Assembly (NCBI GenBank): GCA_036823255.1
Contig: DAISGC010000003.1
Span: forward strand, 1-64,000
Source of the DNA: UBA4658 sp002405485
GTDB lineage: Bacteria; Planctomycetota; Phycisphaerae; Phycisphaerales; UBA1924
Direction: 5' to 3'
DNA: 64,000 nucleotides
Part shown: one piece after another, positions 36,713 to 46,490 of the stretch
How positions within the stretch are numbered: the stretch's first letter is position 1
Layout: every line of letters begins with the position of its first letter
The notes under the pieces: generated by a model
The model's database searches: none
What the model saw: the letters and a program-made list of their open reading frames with translations, nothing else
What the model was told of the DNA's origin: nothing
Program-made: the position numbers and the translations under genes

Positions 36713-37516
36713 TCACGGATCGATGCCGACATTCCTGATGCCGGCCTCTGTCAAGCAGCCCGAATCGCGTCCCTCAGACAAGGGGGGATCCATCCGCCCG
36801 CGTGTCGCAGCGACGGCGATGTTCCGCAGCAATCTTTGGCGATGTTCGGGCTTTCCGGCCAATTCCGGTGCCCGAACTCGTACGCTGAGACCGTTGCGTG
36901 GCTCAAACTCCAAGAGCCCCCAGCCGGGAGGCACCTCGCGCGGATCGATCAGTCCGCGAGGAGCCGCGATGTACAGCCAGTCCGCCAGGCGATAGTGCCA
37001 CAGCGTCCAGAACTTGCTCTCACCATGGAGTCGCTCGTCCACTTTTCGCAGGTCATTCAGCACCGCGCGATAGGACCGCACACGACTTCTGGAGAAGTCC
37101 CAGTTCTCCAGCTCGGCGAACAGCCGCGTACCCGACATGCGAAGCTCCGGTTCACAGACCTTCAAGATGTGCTCTTCAAGTGTCTGGCGAACGCGATCGA
37201 GCCGGTCACGCTCGGCAAGGAGCTCGTCAACGCACCGCGTGTCAGTGAGGAAGTCCGCGCGAGACCGCTTACATTCGACAATCACCGTTCTCGCCGCCGG
37301 TCCGCGAGCGAGTTCCAGCGGACGGGTGGCGACTTGGCCCGCCGGCCGCGCCACCTTCGAGTGTGCCGAGCGCGGCAACGGATCGAGATATCCGGCAACA
37401 TCGACGCGGTATCGTGCGATGGGACAACGGACCTCAGTTGTTGCGGCGGCGCATCCTGTTCTCAGAAGCTCGCTCGCGGCCGATCTCTTGAGTTGGAAGT
37501 GCTCGGGGGTTTCCAT
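36713..37516 (-). CDS. MmcB-like PD-(D/E)XK nuclease-fold protein
   Basis: A 267-residue protein. RVDVAGYLDP (D39) and, after a loop, VIVECKRSRADFLTD (E81, K83, D88) give the D-(D/E)-x-K arrangement of the restriction-endonuclease fold. The ECKRSxADF context and the later WLYIAAPRGLI...PPGWGLLEF match the MmcB family of putative DNA-repair nucleases. It is longer than typical MmcB because of a charged insertion (about 95-170) between the nuclease core and the last strands. The ATG at 37516 lacks an obvious ribosome site. It is followed closely by the bitopic membrane protein gene. DNA cleavage is inferred from fold only. Confidence 0.65.
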   Translation of the reverse strand: METPEHFQLKRSAASELLRTGCAAATTEVRCPIARYRVDVAGYLDPLPRSAHSKVARPAGQVATRPLELARGPAARTVIVECKRSRADFLTDTRCVDELLAERDRLDRVRQTLEEHILKVCEPELRMSGTRLFAELENWDFSRSRVRSYRAVLNDLRKVDERLHGESKFWTLWHYRLADWLYIAAPRGLIDPREVPPGWGLLEFEPRNGLSVRVRAPELAGKPEHRQRLLRNIAVAATRGRMDPPLSEGRDSGCLTEAGIRNVGIDP

Positions 37517-37666
37517 GCGATCTGCGATCTTTACAGACGGCGGTGACTCATGAGTCTAGAGGTGTCCCAAAATCTGGGACGATGTTTCCACATGTGCGTG
37601 CAGAGTCCTTGATGCACAGATCCTCGCGACTCGATATGCTGAATGGACTCAAAACGTGGGGATTTC

Positions 37667-38317
37667 ATGACAAATAGGAACAATGAGAAGCACTCGAACG
37701 CCAAGGGTGATGCCATACCGACGGCGTTTGGCCCTTGTCGAGTCTTGATCGCTGATGATGAGCATCTGCCGGCAACCGGCCTGGCGGGCCATGTCAAGGA
37801 TCTCGGACACACGGTTGTTGGAATCGCGCCCGATGGGGATGTCGCCGTCCAGCTCGCGCGTGAGCATCGACCGGACCTTGTGCTCATGGACATCCGCATG
37901 CCGCGCATGAACGGGATCGACGCGGCCATGCTGATCTTTGCCGAACTCGGCATTCCGGCCATTATCATCTCCGCGTACTCCGATGAGGAGAACATCAATC
38001 ACATCCACAGCCATGGTGAAGCATCGGGCGTGTTTGGCTACTTGCTCAAGCCGGTGACGCGGGAACAGCTTGCGGTGCAGATCGGCGTGGTGCGGCAGAG
38101 AGCCGCCGTCATGTCCCATCAGAGCACCCGCATCGGGCAGCTTGAGAACAACCTTGCCCAGCGCCGGACCGTGGAACAGGCCAAGTGGATCCTTGTGAGC
38201 AAGCGCGGCGTGACCGAGCCGCAGGCCCACGAACTCCTGCAGAAGGCCGCACGCGATCGGCGCCGGCCGCTCATTGAGGTGGCCCAGGGGGTCATCACCG
38301 CGGGCGAGTTGATCTAG
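37667..38317 (+). CDS. ANTAR-domain response regulator
   Basis: A 216-residue regulator of the AmiR/NasR class. The receiver domain (about 24-145) has acidic pair D30-D31, phosphoacceptor D75 in LVLMDIRMP, the Ser switch in IIISAY and Lys in YLLKPVT. A helical linker leads to an ANTAR RNA-binding domain (about 150-213) with the AKWILVSKRGVTEPQAHELLQ helix pair. ANTAR regulators bind two-hairpin RNA elements and prevent transcription termination. The ATG at 37667 follows GTGGGGA; an in-frame start at 37643 is less likely. No kinase gene is adjacent. Confidence 0.9.
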   Translation: MTNRNNEKHSNAKGDAIPTAFGPCRVLIADDEHLPATGLAGHVKDLGHTVVGIAPDGDVAVQLAREHRPDLVLMDIRMPRMNGIDAAMLIFAELGIPAIIISAYSDEENINHIHSHGEASGVFGYLLKPVTREQLAVQIGVVRQRAAVMSHQSTRIGQLENNLAQRRTVEQAKWILVSKRGVTEPQAHELLQKAARDRRRPLIEVAQGVITAGELI

Positions 38318-38449
38318 CCGTCGCCCCAGCGTGACGGCACGCGCGTCACCGGTTGTGTTGCCGACCTTTTCCGGACGATCCATCGCTCCAGTCATGGGCG
38401 TGGCGATGCGCCATGGGATCGAGCCCGTGCGGTTGTTGCGGCGCGGCGT

Positions 38450-38482
38450 AAAAAAAAGGAGCCCGATACGTGATCGGGCTCC
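38450..38482 (-). terminator. intrinsic terminator of the prolyl oligopeptidase gene
   Basis: A perfect 10-bp stem GGAGCCCGAT/ATCGGGCTCC with a 5-base loop, followed on the minus strand by eight T (38457-38450). It lies 47 bases past the oligopeptidase stop and is the best terminator in the window. Confidence 0.95.
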
Positions 38483-38528
38483 GGTGTGCTTCTGGCGCGC
38501 GGCGAGGAAAGCCGTGCACGCAACGGGA

Positions 38529-40784
38529 CTACTTGCTCATGTCCTGGCCGGCCGGATCCAGCATGCCAAGCTGCCACATGAAGAAGATCCGCGTGTCGGC
38601 GGCGTCGCGGATGCGGAGGTTCAGGGGCTTGCCCTGGCCGTGCCCGGAGTCACGATCGACCCAGAGCAGCACCGGCTTCTCGGCCGGGTCGCTGGCCGTC
38701 GCGGCCTGCACCGCCGCCGCCATCTTGCGGGCGTGCATGGGGTGGGTTCGGCTGTCGTTCTCACCGGCGGTGAAGAGCACGGCCGGGTACTTGGTTCCCT
38801 GCTTGATGTTCTGGTACGGGGAGTACTTGAGGAGCCACTGGAAGTGATCGGAGTTCTCCGCCGTGCCGTACTCCGGCACCCAATAGCGTGCCATGAGGAA
38901 GTCCTGGAAGCGGATCATGTCCAGCAGCGGGACGGCGCAGACGATGGCGTTGAACAGGTCCGGACGCTGGGTGAGCATGGCGCCCATGAGCAGGCCGCCG
39001 TTGGATCCCCCGATGGCTCCGAGGTGCTTGGGGCTCGTGTACTTGTTGGCGATGAGGTACTCCCCCGCGGCGATGAAGTCATCGAAGCAGTTCTGCTTGT
39101 TGCCGAGCATCGCGGCCTCGTGCCATGGCTTGCCGAACTCCCCGCCGCCTCGGATGTTGGCAACGGCGTAGACGCCCCCGTCTTCCAGCCAGGGGAAGAG
39201 GGTCGCGCTGAACGAGGGCGTCATGGAGATGTTGAACCCGCCGTACCCGTAGAGGATGGTCGGGTTGTTCCCGTCGAGGGCGAGCCCCTTCTTGTGGATG
39301 ATGAACATCGGGACCTTGGTCCCGTCCTTGCTCTGATAGAAGACCTGCTTGACCTCGACGATCGAGGGATCCACCGGAACGGCGGGCCGCTCCCAGACCA
39401 CGGGCTCCTGATCGCCCCTGAGCAGGTCGGTCCGGAAGATCGTGGAGGGATAGTTGTAACTCGTGAACGTGACGAACGCCTCGGTGCGATCGGTGTCGAC
39501 GCTGATGCCGGCGGTGCCGATCCCGGGGAGCTTCAGATCCCCAAGGGCCGCGCCGCTTCGGCTGAACAGGCGGATGCGCGACTGCGCGTTCTCCTCATAG
39601 TCGGCGGCGATGACGCCCTTGGCCAGGCCCGCCCCGGTGAGCACCGCGCTGGTGTTCTCGGGGATGACCTCGCGCCAGGCGCTCTCGGCCGGATTCTTGA
39701 GATTGACGGCGATGAGCCGGTTCTTGGGCGCGCCGTAGTCGGTGAGCATGTAGAACGTGTCGGCGTCGCCGTTGTCCGCCGTGCCGATCTGCCCGAAGAA
39801 CTTGTTCGGTTCACCGACCTTGATCGGGATCTTCTCGAAGGTCCCGGCGATCTCGCCGCCCACGCGGCCGTCCTTCCACCACTTGGTGAGGTCGATGACC
39901 CACGCGTCGTTGGAGCTGGTGCTGGTCCAGTAGTACAGCACCATCCAGCGTCCGTCCTCGCTCACGGTTGCGCCCGGCCCCCAGGTGGTCGCGAGCTTCT
40001 CGTTCTCCTCGCGGGTGTACTGCCGAAAGAGCGTCACGTCGTGCCGCGGGTGCTGTCCGAGGCGGTGGAACATGATGCGGGCCGAGTACGGATCCTTCAC
40101 GTCGGCGAGCCGCTCGTAGAAGATGCCGGAGTTGTCCGGCAGCCACTGGATGACCGACGCCTTGCCTTCCAGCTCGTCCGGCAGCCACTCGCCGGTGTCG
40201 ACGTTCATGAAGTAGATCGTCGTGTTCTCGTCACCGGCGCGGTACAGACTGAACGCCGCGAGCTTGCCGTCCTTGGACGGGGTGAACCCCCCCATGGCCG
40301 TCAGCCCGCTCGGATCCACCGCCGCCGGATCCAGCAGCACACGCGAGGTTCCATCGTGCCCCTCGCGCAGGTACACGATCGGCTGGTTCTGCTTGCCCTC
40401 GCGGCGGGTGTAGAAGTACCGGTTCCCGCGCATCGACGGCGCGGACACCGACCCGATCTCCATGAGCGGACGGAGCCGCTCCTCGAGCGCCTTGCGCCCA
40501 GGGAGATTGTCCAGAATGGATCGCGTGTGGGCGTTCTGAGCGTCGGTCCAGGCGCCGACTTCGGCGTTGGCCTTGCCCATGTTCTTCGGGTCGGAGTTGT
40601 CCCCCTCAAGCCAGCGATAGTTGTCCACCAGCTCCACCCCGTGCAGCACTTCCTTGACGGGCCGGATGTCCGTCTTGGGCGGTCCGGAGGCCTCCGGTGC
40701 GGCGAGGGCCGAGCCCGCGGCGGCGGCACACACCTGAGCAGTCATCGCGATCCACCTCCACGACCTTTGTGCGACAGTGAGCAT
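38529..40784 (-). CDS. exported prolyl oligopeptidase (S9A)
   Basis: A 751-residue prolyl oligopeptidase. A signal peptide (basic start, core ending GSALAA near 28) precedes the N-terminal DNYRWLEGD block. A seven-bladed propeller covers about 100-450, and the alpha/beta-hydrolase domain contains the catalytic triad S594 (IGGSNGGLL), D677 (ENDSRTHP) and H715 (DSGHGQG). It cleaves peptides after proline, here outside the cytoplasm. The ATG at 40784 starts the signal peptide, with GGAG upstream; the frame continues open further upstream without family resemblance. Divergent from the next secreted-protein gene. Confidence 0.93.
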   Translation of the reverse strand: MLTVAQRSWRWIAMTAQVCAAAAGSALAAPEASGPPKTDIRPVKEVLHGVELVDNYRWLEGDNSDPKNMGKANAEVGAWTDAQNAHTRSILDNLPGRKALEERLRPLMEIGSVSAPSMRGNRYFYTRREGKQNQPIVYLREGHDGTSRVLLDPAAVDPSGLTAMGGFTPSKDGKLAAFSLYRAGDENTTIYFMNVDTGEWLPDELEGKASVIQWLPDNSGIFYERLADVKDPYSARIMFHRLGQHPRHDVTLFRQYTREENEKLATTWGPGATVSEDGRWMVLYYWTSTSSNDAWVIDLTKWWKDGRVGGEIAGTFEKIPIKVGEPNKFFGQIGTADNGDADTFYMLTDYGAPKNRLIAVNLKNPAESAWREVIPENTSAVLTGAGLAKGVIAADYEENAQSRIRLFSRSGAALGDLKLPGIGTAGISVDTDRTEAFVTFTSYNYPSTIFRTDLLRGDQEPVVWERPAVPVDPSIVEVKQVFYQSKDGTKVPMFIIHKKGLALDGNNPTILYGYGGFNISMTPSFSATLFPWLEDGGVYAVANIRGGGEFGKPWHEAAMLGNKQNCFDDFIAAGEYLIANKYTSPKHLGAIGGSNGGLLMGAMLTQRPDLFNAIVCAVPLLDMIRFQDFLMARYWVPEYGTAENSDHFQWLLKYSPYQNIKQGTKYPAVLFTAGENDSRTHPMHARKMAAAVQAATASDPAEKPVLLWVDRDSGHGQGKPLNLRIRDAADTRIFFMWQLGMLDPAGQDMSK

Positions 40785-41025
40785 GCCAAGGGTTCTCCAG
40801 TACACCCAGACCCACCCCGCCAAGGCGACGCGCTTGATCGAGCGACGCTCGGCATGATACCGGTACCCCCGACACCAGGCTTTATCGGATGTCCGCACCG
40901 CTGCGAGGCGTCGCGCTCCAGCGGTTTGCTTCGGCGAAGTTGGCTCCCAGGCGATTGCTCGGACCTTTGGACGCCGACCCTGCAAACGTTGCCAACCGAG
41001 CGATGCAAGCGCATACTTTGGCCGA

Positions 41026-43398
41026 GTGTCTCCAGCCAGAGCCATCCTCGTCGCCGTGGGAACCCTCGGCTGCGCCCTGGAATCGGCGTCGGCCGGCCCT
41101 GTCCAGTCGGTTTGGCCGGCAGACGGATTTGACGACACGGCGTGTGTCGCTGCCGCTGCGATGAGCGGTTGGTTTGCCACGGGCGACACCTTTGAGAATC
41201 GGATCGAAGTTCGTGACGCCCAGGGCGTTCTTCGGCGAACGATCACTCAGGGCGATATCGCCGCGCTCGCGCCCTGGATGACGCTCGATGGCGGGCCGGA
41301 TGGGCCGTCGGCGCTGGCGTTCTCCGCCTCGGGCCGGCTGCTCCACGTGCTCGTGCATGACGATGCGACGCCGAGCGATGGACTGCCCAGCGATGTGCTG
41401 CTTCGGCTCGATGTCTCAACCGGACAGCTCACCCGGCAGGCGCGGCTGGAGGTCTTTGATCGCGGTGACATCTGGCCCCGGCTCAGCATGGCCCATCACA
41501 GGGCCCGGCTGTATGTGGGCACGGGTGGAATCGCAGGCGGACCTGGAGCCATCGGCGTGTACACCGCCAATGCCGGATTCGGGGCGGGCACGCCGAGCGT
41601 GACATGGACGCTTCCCGGCGGAGCGTCGGCGGGTCCGGTGACGGGCATCGCCATCGACCGCGACACGGGCACGATCTACGTCGCCAACGCGGCGGGGCTG
41701 CACCGGGCATCGATCCCGGCGTCCATCACCGCGACGCCGACGTTCACGACCTTCAGCACGATCACCGACGTCCGGGCGATCGCGTGGGGCGATCACTTCG
41801 GCTCCGGCCCGCAGCGCGGGCTCTATGTGCTTCGAGCGGCAACGGGCAACGGGAGCATCGGCTGGATCCCCGCCGCACTCGCAGCCTCGTTCACCGGACT
41901 GACGCCCTCGGCGTATGTGAGCGCGGGTTCGCTGTGGCACGACCTGGCATTCACCGCCGACGGTCGGCTGATGGTCGGCGCGGACGAGGACGCCGAGATC
42001 ATCCGCGACGACAGCGACACGCGGCTGGACTTTGACGCGTGGATGCGCGACGAGCTAGCCCAGAACGTCGTCTTTGCCCGGGGGCTCATCTCGCCCGATG
42101 GCGAGCCCGCGGGGTGGGTCATCGACGCCGACACCGTGCCGTCTCTGCCCCGGTTTCATCCGGCCACGCCTGATGGTGCGGCGTGGGTGATTTTGACACT
42201 GCTCGTGCACGGCGAGATCAACTCCGATCCGGCCGTGCAGAGCGATGTGCGGAACATCCTCGTTCGGTACGCGGGACTGTCACCCGATGGCATCCGCCCC
42301 GCCCGGTCGGCCGATGGGATCTTCAAGCACTGGCTGAGCCCGATCACCGGCAACACCAAGCCAGGATGGCCCGATGAGTACGCCACGCTGAGCACGATGA
42401 AGATCGTCACCGCGGCGGCAAGGGCCATGGATGTGTTTCCCGATGATCCGGTGATCGCCCGCGCGGCGTCGCGGATCATCTTCGGCGTGCGCAACTGGGC
42501 GTCGTACTTCCAGGCCGGGACGCAGGCCCTGGCGTTCAAGGGGCTGCTGAGCGGCGCGCCCGGACCGGACACCACGTCCTGGGCTCGGCCGTTTCACGAG
42601 GGCATCCTGTTCGCCGAGCAGGCCGGTGCGTACGGCGGGACCGCGGGCCAGGCGATCGCGGCGTCGTGGTTCATGCGCGGCAACTGGCCGACGGCGTCGT
42701 TCGTGGTCGGCCGCCCGATCACCTCGGCGAACTCCGGGCAGTTCGACGCGGCGTTCCTGAGCATCTATCCCGCGCTTGTCAGTGCGCCGTTCCGCGCGAG
42801 CGTCCTGCCCGGGGGCTGGCGGACGCAGATCGAGAACATCCGCTGGTCCAACGCGGCGTGGACCGATGACAACGCGACGCTGTACGCGACGGTCTTCTCT
42901 GCCGGCACGTCGCCTGTGGGCTACAACGCCGACTCGCTCGTGAACCGCCCGGGCAATGTCTCCACGTTTCCCGCGCTCATGGCGCTGAGCTGCTTCGGCG
43001 ACCCGGCAGAGGCCGTCGGCGCGTACGCCGCGTATCGCAAGGGCGCGAGGCAGACCTTCCGGTCCGGTGCGAGCATCCTGTATCGCAGGTCGACCGACGC
43101 GGGCAGCACGTTTGTCCCTGACAGCGCTGGACTGCCCGACGTCTCCATGGGAGCGCTCGGACTCGCCGAGCTCATTCAGCCCGGTGTGATTGATCAGGTG
43201 CTTGCGCGTCCGTATCCGCAGAAGGAGCTCTGCCCCGTGGACGTGACGGGCGATGGCCGGATCGACGCGGACGATCTGCACGCGCTGCTGGCCGCGCCGC
43301 AGGACCTCAACGGCGACGGCGTTGCCGGACCAGCCGACGTGGGATGCCTTGTGAACTGGCTCCGTCGTGCCGAGGCCCGCGATGTGACGGGTCGTTGA
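41026..43398 (+). CDS. large secreted protein with propeller-like and helical domains and EF-hand/dockerin-like tail
   Basis: A 790-residue exported protein. Signal peptide (about 1-23), then a beta-rich region (about 25-330) with repeated strands such as GPSALAFSASGRLLHVLVHD and TGIAIDRDTGTIYVANAAG that suggest a beta-propeller. A helical region (about 345-725, IFKHWLSPITGN...DEYATLSTMKIVTAAARAM) recalls alpha/alpha-barrel glycoside hydrolases, but I cannot assign a family. The tail (about 738-779) has two calcium-loop units, DVTGDGRIDADDL and DLNGDGVAGPADV. The start is a GTG at 41026. The next gene on the opposite strand also has such repeats. Confidence 0.72.
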   Translation: MSPARAILVAVGTLGCALESASAGPVQSVWPADGFDDTACVAAAAMSGWFATGDTFENRIEVRDAQGVLRRTITQGDIAALAPWMTLDGGPDGPSALAFSASGRLLHVLVHDDATPSDGLPSDVLLRLDVSTGQLTRQARLEVFDRGDIWPRLSMAHHRARLYVGTGGIAGGPGAIGVYTANAGFGAGTPSVTWTLPGGASAGPVTGIAIDRDTGTIYVANAAGLHRASIPASITATPTFTTFSTITDVRAIAWGDHFGSGPQRGLYVLRAATGNGSIGWIPAALAASFTGLTPSAYVSAGSLWHDLAFTADGRLMVGADEDAEIIRDDSDTRLDFDAWMRDELAQNVVFARGLISPDGEPAGWVIDADTVPSLPRFHPATPDGAAWVILTLLVHGEINSDPAVQSDVRNILVRYAGLSPDGIRPARSADGIFKHWLSPITGNTKPGWPDEYATLSTMKIVTAAARAMDVFPDDPVIARAASRIIFGVRNWASYFQAGTQALAFKGLLSGAPGPDTTSWARPFHEGILFAEQAGAYGGTAGQAIAASWFMRGNWPTASFVVGRPITSANSGQFDAAFLSIYPALVSAPFRASVLPGGWRTQIENIRWSNAAWTDDNATLYATVFSAGTSPVGYNADSLVNRPGNVSTFPALMALSCFGDPAEAVGAYAAYRKGARQTFRSGASILYRRSTDAGSTFVPDSAGLPDVSMGALGLAELIQPGVIDQVLARPYPQKELCPVDVTGDGRIDADDLHALLAAPQDLNGDGVAGPADVGCLVNWLRRAEARDVTGR

Positions 43399-43425
43399 TC
43401 GCCCGACGCGGTGGGTGAGCGCCGT

Positions 43426-44925
43426 TCAGCAGCCCGAGAACCAGGCGTTCAGGAACGCGAAGATGTCCGTCACGCCAAGCCCGGACTGGCCGTCGAAATC
43501 GGCGTCGGGAAGGCCGGCAAACCAGGCGTTGAGGAATGCGAAGATGTCCGCAGCGCTCAGCACGCCTGAGCCGTCAAAGTCGGCCGCGCACGGCGGGGAG
43601 CACAGCTCGACATCATCCTGGTCGATGACGCCGTCCCCGTTCACGTCGTGCATGTCGAAGTTCGCGCCATAGCTGATGATCTTCACCTGTCCATCGACCA
43701 TCCCGTCGCCGTCCTCCGGGCCGCCATCGAGTGCGGCGATGCGGTCGAGCACGGCGGAGCGATCCGCGGCGGTCACCGAGCCGTCGCCCGTGACATCTCC
43801 CTGAACGCTCCCGAACCCGACGTCGGTCCAGACATACAGCCCATCCGACGCCGACGTGTAGGTCGTGCCCACGATGAACCGGCACTCCCAATCCGTCGGG
43901 TCCAGGGCGTCTGACAGCGGCTGCGAAGCCCAGTCGATCGTGAGCTCGCGCGAGAGCCCCGACAGCGGACGCGACTGCGCCCCGGTGATCAGATCGGCGA
44001 TGCCCTCGGCGATTGAAGTCTGATTTCCGGCGTCAAGATCGATCGGCTCGGCCGGCTGGCCGCAGAGCTGCCCGGCCCCGATCTGGTCCAGTGCGACCAC
44101 CAGCGAGACCGTCGTTTCATCACAGGACAGATCATGGCTGAATCGCATCCGCGTCACCGGGTCGTACAGCCCCGGTGCGGAACCCCCGAGCATCAGACTC
44201 GCCCACTGCTGGCCCCCGCTGCGCTGAAAGAATCGGCCCTCGACGATCCACGTGTCGCCCGGCTGAAACTTCCCGTTGGCGGGGTTGCTCCGGCTCACCA
44301 CCGTAATCGGAAAGCACCCGCAGAACGCAAGCACCCAGTCGGCGCCGGTTCGGCAGACCTGGGGATGGCTCGTCCACGGCTGGAACAGATCTTTGCCGCT
44401 CACCGCTGCCCGGTTGCCGATCGATCCGTAGGGGCGAGAACCGAAGCGCCCGACGTTGCCCAGATGACGCGTCGCCGCGACGCTCGGGATCTCGCCTCCG
44501 GTGTCGCGGTTGTCGTCAACGTCGATCTCAAAGAACCCGTAGACAGGGCCGTCCCCGTATCGGTCCGGCTCGTACCCGTCCGAGGTCAGGCCGATCGGTC
44601 CAGGCGGACAGACAAGACCGTCGAAGACGATGTCGATCCGCGCGAGTCGAGCCGTCGAACTCGACGTCGTTGAGCCGGAGTACGGATCCGTCGAAGCGGT
44701 CGGAGATTGCCACTTTGAGAACTTGACCTTGATGACGTCCGGCTTGGCCCAGTTCGGGTTGATCGGACCGCAGTTGCAAGAATCGGTCTTCCGAACGAGC
44801 GTGTCCCCCGCCGGGTCGTGGTATGTCTGCGTGTCGCCCGCCCGGGCAGGTGCGACGCCCAGACTCATGGCCAGCGCGGTTGACGCGATCGCCCATGAGC
44901 GGAGTTGTGCGCGGACCGGTGTCAC
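43426..44925 (-). CDS. exported protein with C-terminal dockerin-like repeats
   Basis: A 499-residue secreted protein. Signal peptide (about 1-29), then a beta-rich domain that opens with a Cys-rich segment (DSCNCGP) and resembles exported carbohydrate-associated modules, without a firm family. Calcium-loop units follow at GDVTGDGSVTAADR and HDVNGDGVIDQDDV. The tail has two near-identical dockerin-like repeats (ADFDGSGVLSAADIFAFLNAWF, then the same with changes), ending Ser-Gly-Cys. That tail is a planctomycete anchoring signature. The GTG start overlaps the TGA of the NtrC-type regulator (GTGA), indicating translational coupling. Confidence 0.85.
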   Translation of the reverse strand: MTPVRAQLRSWAIASTALAMSLGVAPARAGDTQTYHDPAGDTLVRKTDSCNCGPINPNWAKPDVIKVKFSKWQSPTASTDPYSGSTTSSSTARLARIDIVFDGLVCPPGPIGLTSDGYEPDRYGDGPVYGFFEIDVDDNRDTGGEIPSVAATRHLGNVGRFGSRPYGSIGNRAAVSGKDLFQPWTSHPQVCRTGADWVLAFCGCFPITVVSRSNPANGKFQPGDTWIVEGRFFQRSGGQQWASLMLGGSAPGLYDPVTRMRFSHDLSCDETTVSLVVALDQIGAGQLCGQPAEPIDLDAGNQTSIAEGIADLITGAQSRPLSGLSRELTIDWASQPLSDALDPTDWECRFIVGTTYTSASDGLYVWTDVGFGSVQGDVTGDGSVTAADRSAVLDRIAALDGGPEDGDGMVDGQVKIISYGANFDMHDVNGDGVIDQDDVELCSPPCAADFDGSGVLSAADIFAFLNAWFAGLPDADFDGQSGLGVTDIFAFLNAWFSGC

Positions 44926-46490
44926 CGTCTGGAGACCTCGAGCACGTACTGGTCCAGTCCATACCGCTCAATCCGGTACCGGATGCTGCTCCGCTGCATT
45001 CCGATGAGTTTGGCCGCCCGGGAGACGTTGCCCCGGGTGTGCTTCAGGGCCTGCTTGATGAGCTCTTTCTCCACCTCGGTGACGGTGTGCACCCCACGCT
45101 GGAAGTCGAACACCGGGACGCCTGGCGCTCCACCAGTCCCGTTGCCGGCCGGGAGCGTTGCGACCGTCTCGGGTCCGTGACGCATGATCGGCCCGGCCAC
45201 GCGCTCGCCCAGGCGTCCGCCGATACCGAGTTCAGAGCCGTCGACAAGTCCTTCGCCGGCCACGGTTCTGAGCGACAACCCGAGATCATCCGGCTCGACG
45301 GTGTCGCTGTCGGAGAGCATCACGGCCCGCTGCACCGCGTTCACGAGCTCGCGCACATTCCCCGGCCAGTCATGGATTTGGATCGCCACCCGAGAGGCAT
45401 CCGACAGCCGCTTGCCGGTCCGGGCATAGCGTCGGCCAAGCCGTTCCAGCATGGCCTCGGCGATGCGCACGGCGTCCTCCCCGCGGTCGCGCAAAGCCGG
45501 TAGACGCACGGTGAAGGCGTTCAATCGATACAGCAGGTCTCGCCGGAATGATCCCGCCCGGACACGATCCTCCAGATTCTGGTTGCTCGCGGCGATCACC
45601 CGCACGCGCACCCGCCGCTCCTTGCTCCCGCCGACACGCCGGTACACGCCGTGCTCCACCACGGTCAGCAGTTTGGCCTGGAACTCCAGCGGCGTCTCGG
45701 AGACTTCGTCCAGGAAGATCGTCCCGCCGTCGGCCATTTCGAACAGCCCGGCCTTGGCCTCGCGGGCGTCAGTGAACGCTCCCTTCTCGTGCCCGAACAG
45801 CTCGCTCTCGACGAGCGTCGACGGCAGAGCGGAGCAGTTCACATGCACAAACGGAGCATCCGACGATCGTCCCTCGCCCTTGCATGCCCGCGCGTGAATG
45901 TGCCGCGCCAGCACGCCCTTGCCCGACCCGGTCTCGCCGGTGATGAGGATGCAGGGGAGCCCTCCCCCCGTGTCGGCTCCGGCGTCGGGCAACGGGATCG
46001 CCGAGAGCCGATCGGCCATCGCGACGGTGGAGCGCCACGCCGAGCTCTCCCCCACCACTTCGGCCTCCTGCTCCCGCGACTTTTCCAGCCGCTGATAGAG
46101 CTTGACGCGCTTCTTGAGCTGCCGAAGCTCGACCCACCGAGCGACCTGAATCGACAGCTCCTCGAGGGAGAGGGGCTTTTGGATGTAGTCGTCAGCGCCC
46201 AGCCGCATCGCGGCGACCGCGTTCTCCACGCTGGAAAACGCGGTCATGACCACCACCGCTCCATCAAACCCGCTCCCGCTGTCGCGGAGCTCCTTCACGA
46301 ACTCCAGCCCGTTCTCGTGAGACCCGAGCATCACGTCGGTGAGCACAACGTCGAAGTCGGTCCCGGCCAGGGCTTCCCGAGCGGCCTTGAGCGTGGCAAC
46401 ATCGGTGACCTGATACCCGGATTTGGTGAGGGCGCGACGGATTGTGAATCTCAAATTCTCCTCGTCCTCAATCACCAGCAGATTGGCCAT
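44922..46490 (-). CDS. NtrC-type sigma-54-dependent response regulator
   Basis: A 522-residue three-domain activator. The receiver has acidic E8-D9 and phosphoacceptor D52 (LTDVML). The AAA+ domain has Walker A GETGSGKG (185-192), GAFTDA (237-242, where GAFTGA is the sigma-54 contact consensus) and Walker B GTIFLDE (256-262). The C-terminal Fis-type HTH is in RGNVSRAAKLIGMQRSSIRYRI. It drives sigma-54 transcription when phosphorylated. ATG at 46490 has GGAG six bases upstream. The preceding kinase gene overlaps it by 23 bases and is the likely partner. Confidence 0.95.
   Translation of the reverse strand: MANLLVIEDEENLRFTIRRALTKSGYQVTDVATLKAAREALAGTDFDVVLTDVMLGSHENGLEFVKELRDSGSGFDGAVVVMTAFSSVENAVAAMRLGADDYIQKPLSLEELSIQVARWVELRQLKKRVKLYQRLEKSREQEAEVVGESSAWRSTVAMADRLSAIPLPDAGADTGGGLPCILITGETGSGKGVLARHIHARACKGEGRSSDAPFVHVNCSALPSTLVESELFGHEKGAFTDAREAKAGLFEMADGGTIFLDEVSETPLEFQAKLLTVVEHGVYRRVGGSKERRVRVRVIAASNQNLEDRVRAGSFRRDLLYRLNAFTVRLPALRDRGEDAVRIAEAMLERLGRRYARTGKRLSDASRVAIQIHDWPGNVRELVNAVQRAVMLSDSDTVEPDDLGLSLRTVAGEGLVDGSELGIGGRLGERVAGPIMRHGPETVATLPAGNGTGGAPGVPVFDFQRGVHTVTEVEKELIKQALKHTRGNVSRAAKLIGMQRSSIRYRIERYGLDQYVLEVSRR

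Noticed and set aside
38331..41132. Open frame of 933 codons antisense to the prolyl oligopeptidase gene
   Set aside because: No conserved motif, and it runs through a perfect terminator hairpin; the opposite strand carries the catalytic triad.
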